Positions 50,034 to 59,337 of a DNA stretch of 64,000 nt are shown here, piece by piece. Source of the DNA: Zestomonas carbonaria (lineage in GTDB: Bacteria; Pseudomonadota; Gammaproteobacteria; Pseudomonadales; Pseudomonadaceae); assembly GCF_904061905.1 (NCBI RefSeq), contig NZ_CAJFCI010000025.1:19969-83968 (forward strand), written 5' to 3'. Every line of letters starts with the position of its first letter. The stretch's first letter is position 1. The position numbers and the translations under genes are program-made. The notes under the pieces were generated by a model. It did no database searches, was not told where the DNA came from, and worked only from the letters and a program-made list of their open reading frames with translations.

Positions 50034-51137
50034 ATGAAACGTCGAGACATTCTCGCCGCGGCCGGCGTGGGCCTTGCAGCCACCGCCCTCGCCGGCTGCA
50101 AGGATGAAAAACAGGCCGCCAGCGGCCAGCCGGAAGGCACCGCCAAGGCCCAGACCTTCTCCTGGAAGATGGTCACCTCCTGGCCGAAGAACTTCCCCGG
50201 CGTCGGCGTCGGTGCCGAGCGCTTCGCCAGGCTGGTCAACGAGATGAGCGCCGGCCGCCTGAAGGTCAAGGTGTATGCCGCCGGCGAACTGGTCCCGGCC
50301 CTCGAAGTATTCGACGCGGTCTCGCGCGGCACCGCCGAGATGGGCCACGGCGCGCCCTACTACTGGAAGGGCAAGGTGCCGGCGGCGCAATTCTTCTGCG
50401 CCCTGCCGTTCGGCCCGAACGCCCAGGAAATGAACGCCTGGCTGCACTACGGCGGCGGCATGCAGCTCTGGGAGGAGGCCTACAAGCCGTTCAACGTCGT
50501 GCCGTTCGCCTGCGGCGCCACCGGCGTGCAGACCGCCGGCTGGTTCAACAAGGAAATCAACTCGGTCGACGACTTCAAGGGCCTGAAGATGCGTACCCCG
50601 GGCCTCGGCGGCGAAGTGCTGACCAAGATGGGCGGCACCGTGGTCAACCTGCCGGCCGGGGAAATCTTCACCGCCCTGCAGACCGGCGCCATCGACGCCA
50701 CCGAATGGATCGGCCCCTACAACGACCTCGCCCTCGGCCTGCACAAGGCTTCCAAGTACTACTACACGCCGGGCTGGCAGGAGCCCAACGTGACCTTCGA
50801 ACTGACCGTCCACCAGAAGGCCTGGGACAGCCTGCCGGACGACCTCAAGGCGATCGTCCGCGCCGCCGCCCGCGACGTGAACGGCGATATGCTCGACGAC
50901 TACAACGCGCGCAACATGGAAGCGATGGAGAAGCTAAAGAGCGAGGGCGTCGACGTGCGCCGGCTGCCCGACGCGGTGCTCGATCGCCTGCGCGAAGTGG
51001 CCGCCGAAGTGGTCGAGACCAGCGCCGCGGCCGACCCGATGGCCAACAAGGTCTGGCAGCAGCAGAAGGCCTACCTGGCCCGCATGCGCGCCTACGCCGA
51101 GGAAAACGAGAAGCTGATCTACAACATCCGCGCCTGA
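50034..51137 (+). CDS. TRAP transporter substrate-binding protein, 2-oxoacid/lactate type
   Basis: 367 residues from MKRRDILAAAG. The signal has an RR pair and a lipobox (ALAGC), so it may be a Tat-exported lipoprotein. The mature protein resembles the TakP-like branch of DctP proteins (SWKMVTSWPKNFPG, HGAPYYWKGK, EWIGPYNDLALGLHKASKYYYTPGWQEPN), which bind 2-oxoacids or lactate with calcium. It should feed the DctQM permease encoded divergently. Confidence 0.92.
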   Translation: MKRRDILAAAGVGLAATALAGCKDEKQAASGQPEGTAKAQTFSWKMVTSWPKNFPGVGVGAERFARLVNEMSAGRLKVKVYAAGELVPALEVFDAVSRGTAEMGHGAPYYWKGKVPAAQFFCALPFGPNAQEMNAWLHYGGGMQLWEEAYKPFNVVPFACGATGVQTAGWFNKEINSVDDFKGLKMRTPGLGGEVLTKMGGTVVNLPAGEIFTALQTGAIDATEWIGPYNDLALGLHKASKYYYTPGWQEPNVTFELTVHQKAWDSLPDDLKAIVRAAARDVNGDMLDDYNARNMEAMEKLKSEGVDVRRLPDAVLDRLREVAAEVVETSAAADPMANKVWQQQKAYLARMRAYAEENEKLIYNIRA

Positions 51138-51200
51138 ACCCCGCGCCGGCCATGGGCTGGCGCGCACCGCGCGGCGTGACACGTCATCGGAGCCAAGCCC

Positions 51201-51944
51201 ATGAGCCGAACCCTCCTGATAACCGGCGCCAGTCGCGGCATCGGCCGCGCCACCGCCTTGCTGGCCGCCGCGCGCGGCTGGGCGGTGGGCGTCAACTACC
51301 GTAACGACCAGGCCGCGGCGGACGCCGTGGTCGCCGAGATCGCCCAGGCCGGCGGCAGCGCCATCACCTTGCAGGGCGACGTCAGTATCGAAGCCGACGT
51401 GCTGCGTATTTTCGAGGAAGCGGAAGCGCTCGGCCCATTGCGCGGGCTGGTGGTCAACGCCGGTATCGTCGCACCGCCGCTGCCGCTCATGGACATGTCC
51501 GGCGAACGGCTGGAGCGGATGTTCCGGGTCAACGTGCTGGGCAGCTACCTGACCGCCCGCGAAGGCGCCCGGCGCATGGCGAAGAGCCGGGGCGGGCAGG
51601 GCGGGGCGATGGTCGTGGTGTCGTCGGTGGCGGCCAGCCTGGGCGCGCCTTTCGAATACGTCGACTACGCCGGCGCCAAGGGCGCGCTGGACGTGCTGAC
51701 CCGGGGCCTGGCCAAGGAGCTGGGCGGCGAGGGCGTGCGGGTCAACGCCGTGCGACCGGGACTGATCGACACCGAGATCCACGCCAGCGGCGGCCAGCCG
51801 GACCGCGCCGAACGCCTCGGCAAGACCACCCCACTGGGCCGCGCCGGACGCGCCGAGGAAGTCGCCGAAGCGATCCTCTGGCTGCTCGATGACAAGGCCT
51901 CGTACACCACCGGGGCGCTGGTCGATATTGCTGGCGGCCGCTGA
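51201..51944 (+). CDS. SDR-family NAD(P)-dependent oxidoreductase
   Basis: 247 residues with TGASRGIG at residues 8-15, an NAG motif (VVNAGIV), a catalytic SS...YAGAK triad and a C-terminal GALVDIAGGR. It is a classical SDR; the N-terminal NYRNDQ suggests NADP use. It follows the TRAP binding-protein gene by 63 bp and may be cotranscribed. Substrate unknown. Confidence 0.9.
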   Translation: MSRTLLITGASRGIGRATALLAAARGWAVGVNYRNDQAAADAVVAEIAQAGGSAITLQGDVSIEADVLRIFEEAEALGPLRGLVVNAGIVAPPLPLMDMSGERLERMFRVNVLGSYLTAREGARRMAKSRGGQGGAMVVVSSVAASLGAPFEYVDYAGAKGALDVLTRGLAKELGGEGVRVNAVRPGLIDTEIHASGGQPDRAERLGKTTPLGRAGRAEEVAEAILWLLDDKASYTTGALVDIAGGR

Positions 51945-51949
51945 ACGCC

Positions 51950-52195
51950 GCTCCCCGTAGGGTGGGCTTTCGTTCGGGGGTAAGTTCGGGGACTGGGCGC
52001 AGCCGCGTTCCCTCACCCTAACCCTCTCCCAGGGGGAGAGGGGACTGTTCGGTGTGGTTTGGTAGTTTGGCGTTCGAGCTTTGCTTCCGAGCAGCCGGAA
52101 AGATTTGGCACAGCACGATACCTGACCGACACCACGGAGTAGCTCCCTCCCCCCCGGGAGAGGGCTGGGGTGAGGGGCGGACCCAACAACCAGCA
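51950..52195. repeat. Extragenic palindromic repeats
   Basis: Contains a GTAGGGTGGGC module and two facing CCTCACCC..CCTCTCCC modules (about 52010-52045 and 52145-52178). No gene is supported between the SDR and the DOPA-dioxygenase-like gene. Confidence 0.7.
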
Positions 52196-52203
52196 CCCAC
52201 CCC

Positions 52204-52572
52204 CTACACGTCATACTCCACCGCCCCATCCGACAGGCAGGACAGATCCAGCGGCCGCATCGCGCCCATCCACATGGGATAGTCGCGGTGGTCGCGCAGG
52301 TCGCTGCCGGTGATGGGGTGCACCAGCACCACCAGGCCGTTGCGGTGCAGCGCCAGCCAGGGAACCAGCTCGCCGAACAATTCCGGCTTGAAGGCCAGTT
52401 GGCAGCTCCAGTCGGGGTGCGGGCCGACGGACTTTTCGTGGACGCGGCCCATCTTCAGCGGAAAGCGCCGGGCCGCTTCCTCGCAGAGCGCGCGAGCCTG
52501 GTCGATGGTGTCCGCATCGAAGTAGACATGGGCGTGGAAGCCCTTGATCCGGGGAGTGGGGGTCAGGTTCAT
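52204..52572 (-). CDS. DOPA 4,5-dioxygenase family protein
   Basis: 122 residues from MNLTPTPRIKG. The sequence fits the small DOPA-dioxygenase family (FHAHVYFD, VGPHPDWSCQLAF, HRNGLVVLVHP), with histidines for one metal. In bacteria its substrate is unclear. Its ATG overlaps the stop of the upstream LysR gene by 4 bp, so the two are translated together. Confidence 0.88.
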   Translation of the reverse strand: MNLTPTPRIKGFHAHVYFDADTIDQARALCEEAARRFPLKMGRVHEKSVGPHPDWSCQLAFKPELFGELVPWLALHRNGLVVLVHPITGSDLRDHRDYPMWMGAMRPLDLSCLSDGAVEYDV

Positions 52573-53522
52573 AAGGCGATTCCTTCCCGATGCTTGATGA
52601 GCTGGGCCTGGCGGGCCTCGTCGCCCAGCTCCCGTTGCAGCCAGTCGACGAAGCACTGCATCAGCCGCGCGCGGCGCTTGCGCTCGGGCTGTACCAGGTA
52701 ATAGCCGAAATCCGAGCTGACGCTGGTGTCCAGCACGCGCACCAGCAGGCCCTGGTCGACCAGGTCATCGACCAGGTAGCGCCAGCCGATGGCCACGCCC
52801 TGGCCGGCGATGGCGGCCTGGATCAGCAGGGTGTAGTTGTCGAAGCGCAGTGTGCCCGGGCCCGGCGGCTGCACGATGCCCAGCGCACGGAACAACGCGT
52901 TCCAGTCGAACCAGCGGGTCCGCACCTCGGGCTTGAGGTGCAGCAGCGGCAGCTCCGCGAGGGCGGCCGCCGGCAACGGGCCGCCGCGCCCGGCCAGCAG
53001 GCGCGGGCTACAGATGGGGAAGACCTCCTCGCGGAACAGCAGCAAAGCCTCGCCGCGCTTGAAGCGGCCGTCGCCAAAGGCGATGGCGATGTCCACGTCC
53101 GGGCGCAGCATGTTCATGGTGCGATCGCTGGTGACGATGCTGACGTCGATATCCGGGTGCGCTTCGTGGAAGCGGTGCAGGCGCGGCATCAGCCAGTAGG
53201 CGGCGAAGGCGAAGTCGGTCGCCACCTGCAACACCTCGTGCTGCGGCTGCGAGCCGATGGCTTCCAGGCCGGCACTGATGGCTTGCAGCCCCTCCTGCAC
53301 ATGGCCGAACAGCAGGCGGCCGCTGTCGGTCAGTTCGATACCGCGATACACGCGGTCGAACAGGCGGGTCGCCAGTTGTTTCTCCAGGCGCTGGATCTGC
53401 TGGCTCACCGCCGGCTGGGTGGTGCCCAGCTCCACTGCGGCGGCGGTGAAACTCAGGTGGCGGGCGGCGGATTCGAATACCCGCAGCAGGTCCAGGGAGA
53501 GTTCAGGTTGCGGTTCTGCCAT
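52569..53522 (-). CDS. LysR-type regulator of choline-sulfate utilisation
   Basis: 317 residues. The N-terminal helix-turn-helix (LSFTAAAVELGTTQPAVSQQIQRLEKQL) and a GcvA-like effector domain mark a LysR activator. It is divergent from betC by 111 bp, the usual place for the choline-sulfate regulator. A perfect 11-bp inverted repeat has its two arms directly beside the two start codons. Confidence 0.9.
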   Translation of the reverse strand: MAEPQPELSLDLLRVFESAARHLSFTAAAVELGTTQPAVSQQIQRLEKQLATRLFDRVYRGIELTDSGRLLFGHVQEGLQAISAGLEAIGSQPQHEVLQVATDFAFAAYWLMPRLHRFHEAHPDIDVSIVTSDRTMNMLRPDVDIAIAFGDGRFKRGEALLLFREEVFPICSPRLLAGRGGPLPAAALAELPLLHLKPEVRTRWFDWNALFRALGIVQPPGPGTLRFDNYTLLIQAAIAGQGVAIGWRYLVDDLVDQGLLVRVLDTSVSSDFGYYLVQPERKRRARLMQCFVDWLQRELGDEARQAQLIKHREGIAL

Positions 53523-53526
53523 AAGA

Positions 53527-53631
53527 TTCGCTTATCCGAGTCATGTTCCGTCGTGCGGTTTACCGAGGAGTCTGCTGGCGCAATCATCGCTGACAGCACT
53601 CTCGCATAATTCGACGGTATGGATAAGCGAA
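53527..53631. promoter_or_regulatory. 11-bp inverted repeat flanking the lysR-betC divergent promoter
   Basis: TTCGCTTATCC at 53527-53537 and its exact complement GGATAAGCGAA at 53621-53631. Read from each gene, GGATAAGCGAA lies 4 nt before the lysR ATG and 2 nt before the betC ATG, taking the Shine-Dalgarno position in both. Confidence 0.6.
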
Positions 53632-53633
53632 CG

Positions 53634-55139
53634 ATGAAACGCCCCAACATCCTCTTCATCATGGCCGACCAGATGGCCGCGCCGCTGCTGCCTTTCTACG
53701 CGCCGTCGCCGATCAAGGTGCCGAACCTGGCGCGCCTCGCCGCCGAGGGTGTGCTGTTCGAATCGGCCTACTGCAACAGCCCGCTCTGCGCCCCGTCGCG
53801 CTTCACCCTGGTGAGCGGCCAGTTGCCATCGAAGATCGGTGCCTACGACAACGCCGCCGACTTCCCCGCCGACGTGCCCACCTACGCCCACCACCTGCGC
53901 CGCCTGGGCTACCGCACCGCGCTGTCCGGCAAGATGCACTTCTGCGGCCCGGACCAGTTGCACGGCTACGAGGAACGCCTGACCAGCGACATCTACCCGG
54001 CCGACTACGGCTGGGCGGTGAACTGGGACGAGCCGGACGTGCGTCCGAGCTGGTACCACAACATGTCCTCGGTGCTGCAGGCCGGGCCCTGCGTGCGCAC
54101 CAACCAACTGGATTTCGACGAGGAGGTGGTGTTCAAGGCCCGCCAGTACCTCTACGACCACGTGCGCGAAGACACCGGCCAGCCCTTCTGCCTGACCGTG
54201 TCGCTGACCCATCCCCACGACCCCTACACCATCCCCGAGGAATACTGGAACCTGTACCGCGAGGAAGACATCGAGCTGCCCCGCGTGCACCTCGCCGACG
54301 CCGAGCAGGACCCGCACGCCCAGCGCCTGCTGAAGGTCATCGACCTCTGGGGCAAGCCGCTGCCCGAGCACAAGATCCGCGATGCGCGACGCGCCTACTA
54401 CGGCGCCTGCAGCTACGTCGACGAACAGGTCGGCCGCCTGCTCAAGACCCTGGCGGACTGCGGCCTGGCGCAGGACACCATCGTCGTGTTCTCCGGCGAC
54501 CACGGCGACATGCTTGGCGAGCGCGGCCTCTGGTACAAGATGCACTGGTTCGAGATGGCCGCCCGCGTGCCGCTGCTGGTCCACGCCCCCGGCCGCTTCC
54601 AGGCGCGGCGGGTCGGCCAGTCGGTGTCCACGGTCGACCTATTGCCCACCCTGGTGGAGCTGGCCGGCGGCGAGCTGGACGCCAGCCTGCCGCTGGACGG
54701 CCGCTCCCTGCTGCCGCACCTGCAAGGCAGCGGCGGCCATGACGAGGTGCTGGGCGAATACATGGCCGAAGGCACCGCCAGCCCGCTGATGATGATCCGC
54801 CGCGGCCCCTGGAAATTCATCTACTCGGAACAGGACCCCTGCCTGCTGTTCGACCTTGCCAACGACCCGCAGGAACTGGAAAACCTGGCCGGTTCCGCCG
54901 ACCATCGGGCGCTGCTGGACGCCTTCCTGGCTGAAGCCCGCGCGCGCTGGAACATCCCGGCCATCCACCAGGCCACCCTGGCCAGCCAGCGCCGCCGCCG
55001 CTTCGTCGCCGACGCCCTGCGACACGGCAGGCTGAAGAGCTGGGACCACCAGCCCTTCGTGGACGCCAGCCAGCAGTACATGCGCAATCACATCGACCTG
55101 GACGACCTGGAGCGCCGCGCGCGCTTCCCCCGACCCTGA
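53634..55139 (+). CDS. betC: Choline-sulfatase
   Basis: 501 residues from MKRPNILFIMADQM. The sulfatase signature CAPSR begins at Cys52, the residue converted to formylglycine, and GDHGDMLGE supplies metal ligands. It hydrolyses choline-O-sulfate to choline and sulfate in the cytoplasm, giving a glycine-betaine precursor and sulfur. An ATG 15 bases upstream is possible but would place the inverted-repeat arm in the coding region. choX follows by 25 nt. Confidence 0.95.
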   Translation: MKRPNILFIMADQMAAPLLPFYAPSPIKVPNLARLAAEGVLFESAYCNSPLCAPSRFTLVSGQLPSKIGAYDNAADFPADVPTYAHHLRRLGYRTALSGKMHFCGPDQLHGYEERLTSDIYPADYGWAVNWDEPDVRPSWYHNMSSVLQAGPCVRTNQLDFDEEVVFKARQYLYDHVREDTGQPFCLTVSLTHPHDPYTIPEEYWNLYREEDIELPRVHLADAEQDPHAQRLLKVIDLWGKPLPEHKIRDARRAYYGACSYVDEQVGRLLKTLADCGLAQDTIVVFSGDHGDMLGERGLWYKMHWFEMAARVPLLVHAPGRFQARRVGQSVSTVDLLPTLVELAGGELDASLPLDGRSLLPHLQGSGGHDEVLGEYMAEGTASPLMMIRRGPWKFIYSEQDPCLLFDLANDPQELENLAGSADHRALLDAFLAEARARWNIPAIHQATLASQRRRRFVADALRHGRLKSWDHQPFVDASQQYMRNHIDLDDLERRARFPRP

Positions 55140-55164
55140 CCCCACTCTTGCGAGGAACCATGGC

Positions 55165-56091
55165 ATGAAGACGATCAATGCAGTGCTCGCCGGCGCCATG
55201 CTGCTGGCCGGCCTGGCGTTCAACACCCAGGCCGAGGACGCCCGTTGCGCCACCGTGAAGCTGGGCGATCCGGGCTGGAGCGACATCGCCGTGACCAACG
55301 GCGTGGCGCGCTTCCTCCTGAACGGCCTGGGCTACCGCACCGAAACCCCGACCCTGGCGGTGCCGATCATCTTCGCCGGCCTGCACAAGGGGCAGATCGA
55401 CGCCTTCCTCGGCAACTGGATGCCGGCCCAGCAGAGCAACTACGACAAGTTCGTCGCCACCGGCAGCGTCGACAAGCTGGCGCAGAACCTCAGCGGCACC
55501 GAGTACACCCTGGCCGTGCCGCGCTACGTCCATGACGCCGGCGTGAAGACCTTCGCCGACCTGGAAAGATTCGCCGACCGGTTCGACCGCAAGATCTACG
55601 GTATCGGCTCCGGCGCGCCGGCCAACGAATCGATCCGGCAGATGATCACCGGCAACGAATTCGGCCTCGGCGGCTGGACACTGGTGGAGTCCAGCGAACA
55701 GGCGATGCTGGTGCAGGTGGGTAGGGCGGTGAAGCGCGACCAGTTCGTGGTCTTCCTCGGCTGGACCCCGCACCCGATGAACGTGCAGTTCGACATAGCC
55801 TACCTCAAGGGCGGCGAGAAGTACTTCGGCGAAAGCGGCAGCGTGAACACCCTGGCACGCAAGGGCTACGCCGAGCAGTGCCCGAACGTGGCCAGGCTGC
55901 TGGCCAACCTGCGCTTCACCCAGGACATGGAGAACGCCATCATGAACCAGGTGCTCAACGGCAACGCCAGCAACGACGCGGCCGTGAAGGACTGGCTCAA
56001 GGCCAACCCGGCGGCGATCGACGGCTGGCTGGAAGGCGTCACCGCCCGCGATGGCGGGGACGGGGCGGCGGCGGTGAAGGCGAAGCTCTGA
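55165..56091 (+). CDS. choX: Choline ABC-transporter periplasmic binding protein
   Basis: 308 residues with a signal peptide ending NTQAEDA. It matches ChoX-type proteins (KLGDPGWSDIAVTN, VFLGWTPHPMN), whose aromatic residues cage the choline quaternary ammonium. No permease or ATPase gene is adjacent, so it must use one encoded elsewhere. Likely cotranscribed with betC. Confidence 0.93.
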   Translation: MKTINAVLAGAMLLAGLAFNTQAEDARCATVKLGDPGWSDIAVTNGVARFLLNGLGYRTETPTLAVPIIFAGLHKGQIDAFLGNWMPAQQSNYDKFVATGSVDKLAQNLSGTEYTLAVPRYVHDAGVKTFADLERFADRFDRKIYGIGSGAPANESIRQMITGNEFGLGGWTLVESSEQAMLVQVGRAVKRDQFVVFLGWTPHPMNVQFDIAYLKGGEKYFGESGSVNTLARKGYAEQCPNVARLLANLRFTQDMENAIMNQVLNGNASNDAAVKDWLKANPAAIDGWLEGVTARDGGDGAAAVKAKL

Positions 56092-56327
56092 GGGCAAGGG
56101 GTGTTATTGGGGCAAATCCGTCTCCTAACATGGAGTTGTTCTCTCTCACGCTCCCTCACCCCAGCCCTCTCCCGAAGGGAGAGGGAGCAGATCGGAGTTG
56201 CGGTCATGGCACGGTGTTTATCGATACCTCGGACGGTCCCCTCTCCCTCCGGGAGAGAGCTGGGGTGAGGGGCGGACCCCAACCTCTTCTCCATCCCTAA
56301 CCCAGCCACGCGTCACCAACCAGGCCA
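56092..56327. repeat. Extragenic palindromes between choX and sulP
   Basis: Facing CTCACCCCAGCCCTCTCCC modules at about 56155-56190 and 56235-56275 occupy most of this gap. The inner part (CAGATCGGAGTTGCGGTCATGGCACGG) recurs in inverted orientation at about 59095-59130. Confidence 0.7.
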
Positions 56328-57887
56328 ATGAAACTCCCCGACCTCTTCCCCTTCCTCGCCTGGCTCCCCGCCACCCGCCCGCGCGGCCTCGGCCGCGATG
56401 CGCTGGTGGGGCTGACCGGCGCCATCCTCGCCCTGCCGCAATCCATCGCCTACGCGCTGATCGCCGGGCTGCCGGCGGAGTACGGGCTCTACGCGGCGGT
56501 GGTGCCGGTGATCGTCGCCTGCCTGTGGGGCTCGTCGCTGCACCTGATCTGCGGGCCGACGGCGGCCATCTCGGTGGTGCTGTTCGCCAGCGTCAGCCCG
56601 CTGGCCCTGCCCGGCAGCCAGGACTACATCGGCCTGGTGCTGCTGCTCACCTTCATCGCCGGCGCCTTCCAGTGGCTGCTGGGGATGCTGCGCTTCGGCG
56701 TCCTGGCCAACTTCGTCTCGCAGTCGGTGGTGCTCGGCTTCACCCTCGGCGCGGCGCTGGTGATCGCCCTCGGCCAGGTGCCCAACCTGCTGGGCCTGGC
56801 CAACCTGGAAGGCCGCGCCACCGCCTGGCAGACCACGCTGCAACTGGCCGGGCACGTGCGCGAGGTGCACTGGCCTTCGCTGCTGGTGGCGGCCCTGACC
56901 CTGGGCCTGTCGGTCCTGGTACGGAGCCTGTGGCCGCGCCTGCCGGCGCTGCTGATCGGCATCGTCGCCGGCAGCCTGCTGGTGGCGGCGCTGCCCGGCG
57001 TCTTCGCCGGGGTCGAGCGGGTGGCGCCGTTCAGCGGCAGCCTGCCGCCCCTGGCCGCGATCCGCTTCGATGCCGAGACCATCCTGCGCCTGCTGCCCTC
57101 GGCCGTGGCCTGCGGCCTGCTCGGGATGGTCACCAGCCTGTCCATTGCCCGCGCCCTGGCCAGCCAGTCCGGGCAGATGCTGGACGCCAACCGGGAAACC
57201 CGTGGCCAGGGCCTGTCCAACATGATCGGTGCCTGGTTCTCCGGCTATCTCTCGGCGGGCTCCTTCACCCGCTCCGCGCTGAACCTCCAGGCCGGCGCCC
57301 GGTCGCCCCTGGCCGGGGTGTTCTCGGCGCTCTGGGTGGCGCTCTTCGCCCTGCTCGGCGCGCGCCTGATCGCCCACATCCCGCTACCGACCATGGCGGC
57401 GAGCATCCTGCTGATCTGCTGGGGGCTGCTGGATACGCGCGGCATCCGCCAGCTCTGGCGGGTCAGCCGGGCGGAGTTCGCGGTGATGGCGCTGACCTGC
57501 GCCGCCACCCTGCTGCTGGAATTGCAGACGGCCATCTACGCCGGGGTGCTGGCGTCGCTGTTCTTCTACCTCAAGCGCACCTCGCGGCCTCGGGTGCTGC
57601 AAGCGAAGGAGGGCGAGGACGAAGTGTTGCGCATCGAGGGATCGATCTTCTTCGGCGCCTGCCCCTACCTGCAACGGCTGATCCAGCGCAGCCGCGCCGG
57701 GCGCCTGGTGCTGGACGCCCATCACGTGAACTTCATCGACTACGCCGGGGTGAGCATGCTCCACGAGGAAGCCCGGCGCCTCGACGGGGAAGGTCGCAGC
57801 CTGGTGCTGCGCCGCGCCCGGCCGCAGGTGGAGCGGGAACTACGCAAGCTGGAGGATGAGCAGAGTCGCCTGGTGATCGAAGGGTAG
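56328..57887 (+). CDS. SulP-family anion (sulfate) permease with STAS domain
   Basis: 519 residues: about 12 membrane helices with the SulP signature (ALPQSIAYALIAGLPAEYGLYAAVVPV) and a cytoplasmic STAS domain from about residue 420 (LVLDAHHVNFIDYAGVSMLHEE). SulP proteins import or exchange sulfate and related anions. Next to choline-sulfatase it may handle the released sulfate, which is inference from context. Confidence 0.93.
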   Translation: MKLPDLFPFLAWLPATRPRGLGRDALVGLTGAILALPQSIAYALIAGLPAEYGLYAAVVPVIVACLWGSSLHLICGPTAAISVVLFASVSPLALPGSQDYIGLVLLLTFIAGAFQWLLGMLRFGVLANFVSQSVVLGFTLGAALVIALGQVPNLLGLANLEGRATAWQTTLQLAGHVREVHWPSLLVAALTLGLSVLVRSLWPRLPALLIGIVAGSLLVAALPGVFAGVERVAPFSGSLPPLAAIRFDAETILRLLPSAVACGLLGMVTSLSIARALASQSGQMLDANRETRGQGLSNMIGAWFSGYLSAGSFTRSALNLQAGARSPLAGVFSALWVALFALLGARLIAHIPLPTMAASILLICWGLLDTRGIRQLWRVSRAEFAVMALTCAATLLLELQTAIYAGVLASLFFYLKRTSRPRVLQAKEGEDEVLRIEGSIFFGACPYLQRLIQRSRAGRLVLDAHHVNFIDYAGVSMLHEEARRLDGEGRSLVLRRARPQVERELRKLEDEQSRLVIEG

Positions 57888-57997
57888 GACGACTTGATGG
57901 CACGCTTCGTCCACGCCAGACTCATGCGGAAAAGTCGACTCTCGCGTGGAAATACTTGCCCGCCGATCACGAATCGCTTTTATGCAGGAACGGCTGT

Positions 57998-58031
57998 TTT
58001 TGGGTCCCCGCGTTCGCGGGGACCCAATAAA
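57998..58031. repeat. Extragenic palindrome
   Basis: TTGGGTCCCCGCGTTCGCGGGGACCCAA, a perfect palindrome between sulP and the LysR gene, same family as at 14099 and 47767. It may terminate the sulP transcript. Confidence 0.7.
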
Positions 58032-58061
58032 GCACACCCAAAGCCTCCCGGAACCCGCCCC

Positions 58062-58949
58062 ATGAAAACCACCCTCGACGAACTCCAGGCCTTCACCACG
58101 GTGGTCGACAGCGGCTCGATCAGCGCCGCCGCCGAACACCTGGCGCAGACCGCCTCGGGCGTCAGCCGCGCGCTCGCCCGCCTGGAAGACAAGCTGGAAG
58201 TCACCCTGCTGCGCCGCACCACCCGGCGCCTGGAGCTGACCGAAGAGGGCGAGGCATTCCTCGCCCAGGCGCGGCGCATCCTCGCCAGCGTCGAGGACGC
58301 CGAGGAACAGATGCGCGTGCGCCGCCAGAAGCCGGCCGGGCGCCTGCGGGTCAACACCGCCTCACCGTTCATGCTGCACGTGATCGTGCCGCTGATCGGC
58401 GGCTTCCGCGCCCGCTACCCGGAGATCGAACTGGAACTGCACAGCAGCGACCAGATCATCGACCTGCTGGAACAACGCACCGACGTGGCCATCCGCATCG
58501 GCCCGCTTGGCGATTCCACCCTGCACGCGCGACCACTCTGTCACAGCCGCCGCCGGGTGCTGGCCAGCCCGGCCTACCTGGAACGCCACGGCACGCCGCG
58601 CATGGTGGAGGAACTGGCCGAGCACAGCCTGATCGGCTTCACCCAGCCGGACAGCCTCAACGACTGGCCATTGCGCCACGCCCTCGGCGAGCGCTGGCGC
58701 ATCACCCCGTCGATCCGCGCCTCCAGCGGCGACACCGTGCACCTGCTGGCGCTGGCCGGCGAAGGGCTGGCCTGCCTGTCGGACTTCATGACCGACGCCG
58801 ACCGCGAGCGCGGCAACCTGGTCGAGGTGCTGGCCGAACATCGCGTCGAAGTGCGCCAGCCGATCCACGCGGTGTACTACCGCAACACCGCGCTGGCCTC
58901 GCGGATCGCCTGCTTCCTCGACTACCTGAGCGAGCACCTGCGGGCTTAG
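58062..58949 (+). CDS. LysR-family transcriptional regulator
   Basis: 295 residues from MKTTLDELQAFTTVVDSGS. The N-terminal helix-turn-helix (SISAAAEHLAQTASGVSRALARLEDKL) and effector domain are of the CrgA/DsdC-like group with RRTTRRLELTEEG. Its target is not evident; it follows sulP on the same strand behind a palindrome, and the downstream 388-bp gap separates it from the polyamine genes. Confidence 0.9.
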   Translation: MKTTLDELQAFTTVVDSGSISAAAEHLAQTASGVSRALARLEDKLEVTLLRRTTRRLELTEEGEAFLAQARRILASVEDAEEQMRVRRQKPAGRLRVNTASPFMLHVIVPLIGGFRARYPEIELELHSSDQIIDLLEQRTDVAIRIGPLGDSTLHARPLCHSRRRVLASPAYLERHGTPRMVEELAEHSLIGFTQPDSLNDWPLRHALGERWRITPSIRASSGDTVHLLALAGEGLACLSDFMTDADRERGNLVEVLAEHRVEVRQPIHAVYYRNTALASRIACFLDYLSEHLRA

Positions 58950-59275
58950 GGCGCTATCGAAAAGAGCGCTTGGAGGCTGGACGAAAAGGCTCGGGCTACG
59001 GGCTGTGGGGCTGGAGAGTTCGTCATCGATCCCGGCTCCGCCCCTCACCCCAGCCCTCTCCCGGAGGGAGAGGGGGCCGTCCGAGGTGTCGATAAGCACC
59101 GTGCCATGACCGCAACTCCGATCTGCTCCCTCTCCCCTCGGGAGAGGGCTGGGGTGAGGGGCTGAATGCCAGGCCTGCACGACCTTTCGCACCCTTCGTC
59201 CACCTACCAGCAACAATCCGGTCCCTAACGCCCCCAAAACCCCAGCCGAACACCAATCCACCCACCAAGCTTGGC
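58950..59275. repeat. Intergenic region with facing extragenic palindromes
   Basis: Two CTCACCCCAGCCCTCTCCC modules face each other at about 59043-59080 and 59127-59163, with a GCACCGTGCCATGACCGCAA core between. The rest, up to the operator-like region at 59276, shows no gene. Confidence 0.7.
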
Positions 59276-59331
59276 TTCATGAATTTTATTGTGTACTTTT
59301 TCATGAAATTACATAAATAAAATTTCACGAG
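59276..59331 (+). promoter_or_regulatory. Three 24-bp-spaced boxes upstream of the polyamine oxidase gene
   Basis: TTCATGAA at 59276 and 59300 and TTCACGAG at 59324 are spaced exactly 24 bp in an AT-rich island. An inverted pair TGAATTTTATT / AATAAAATTTCA overlaps them. TTGTGT (about 59289) and ATAAAT 18 bp on could be the promoter. The cupin repressor encoded downstream is the natural candidate to bind. Confidence 0.6.
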
Positions 59332-59337
59332 GCCGCC

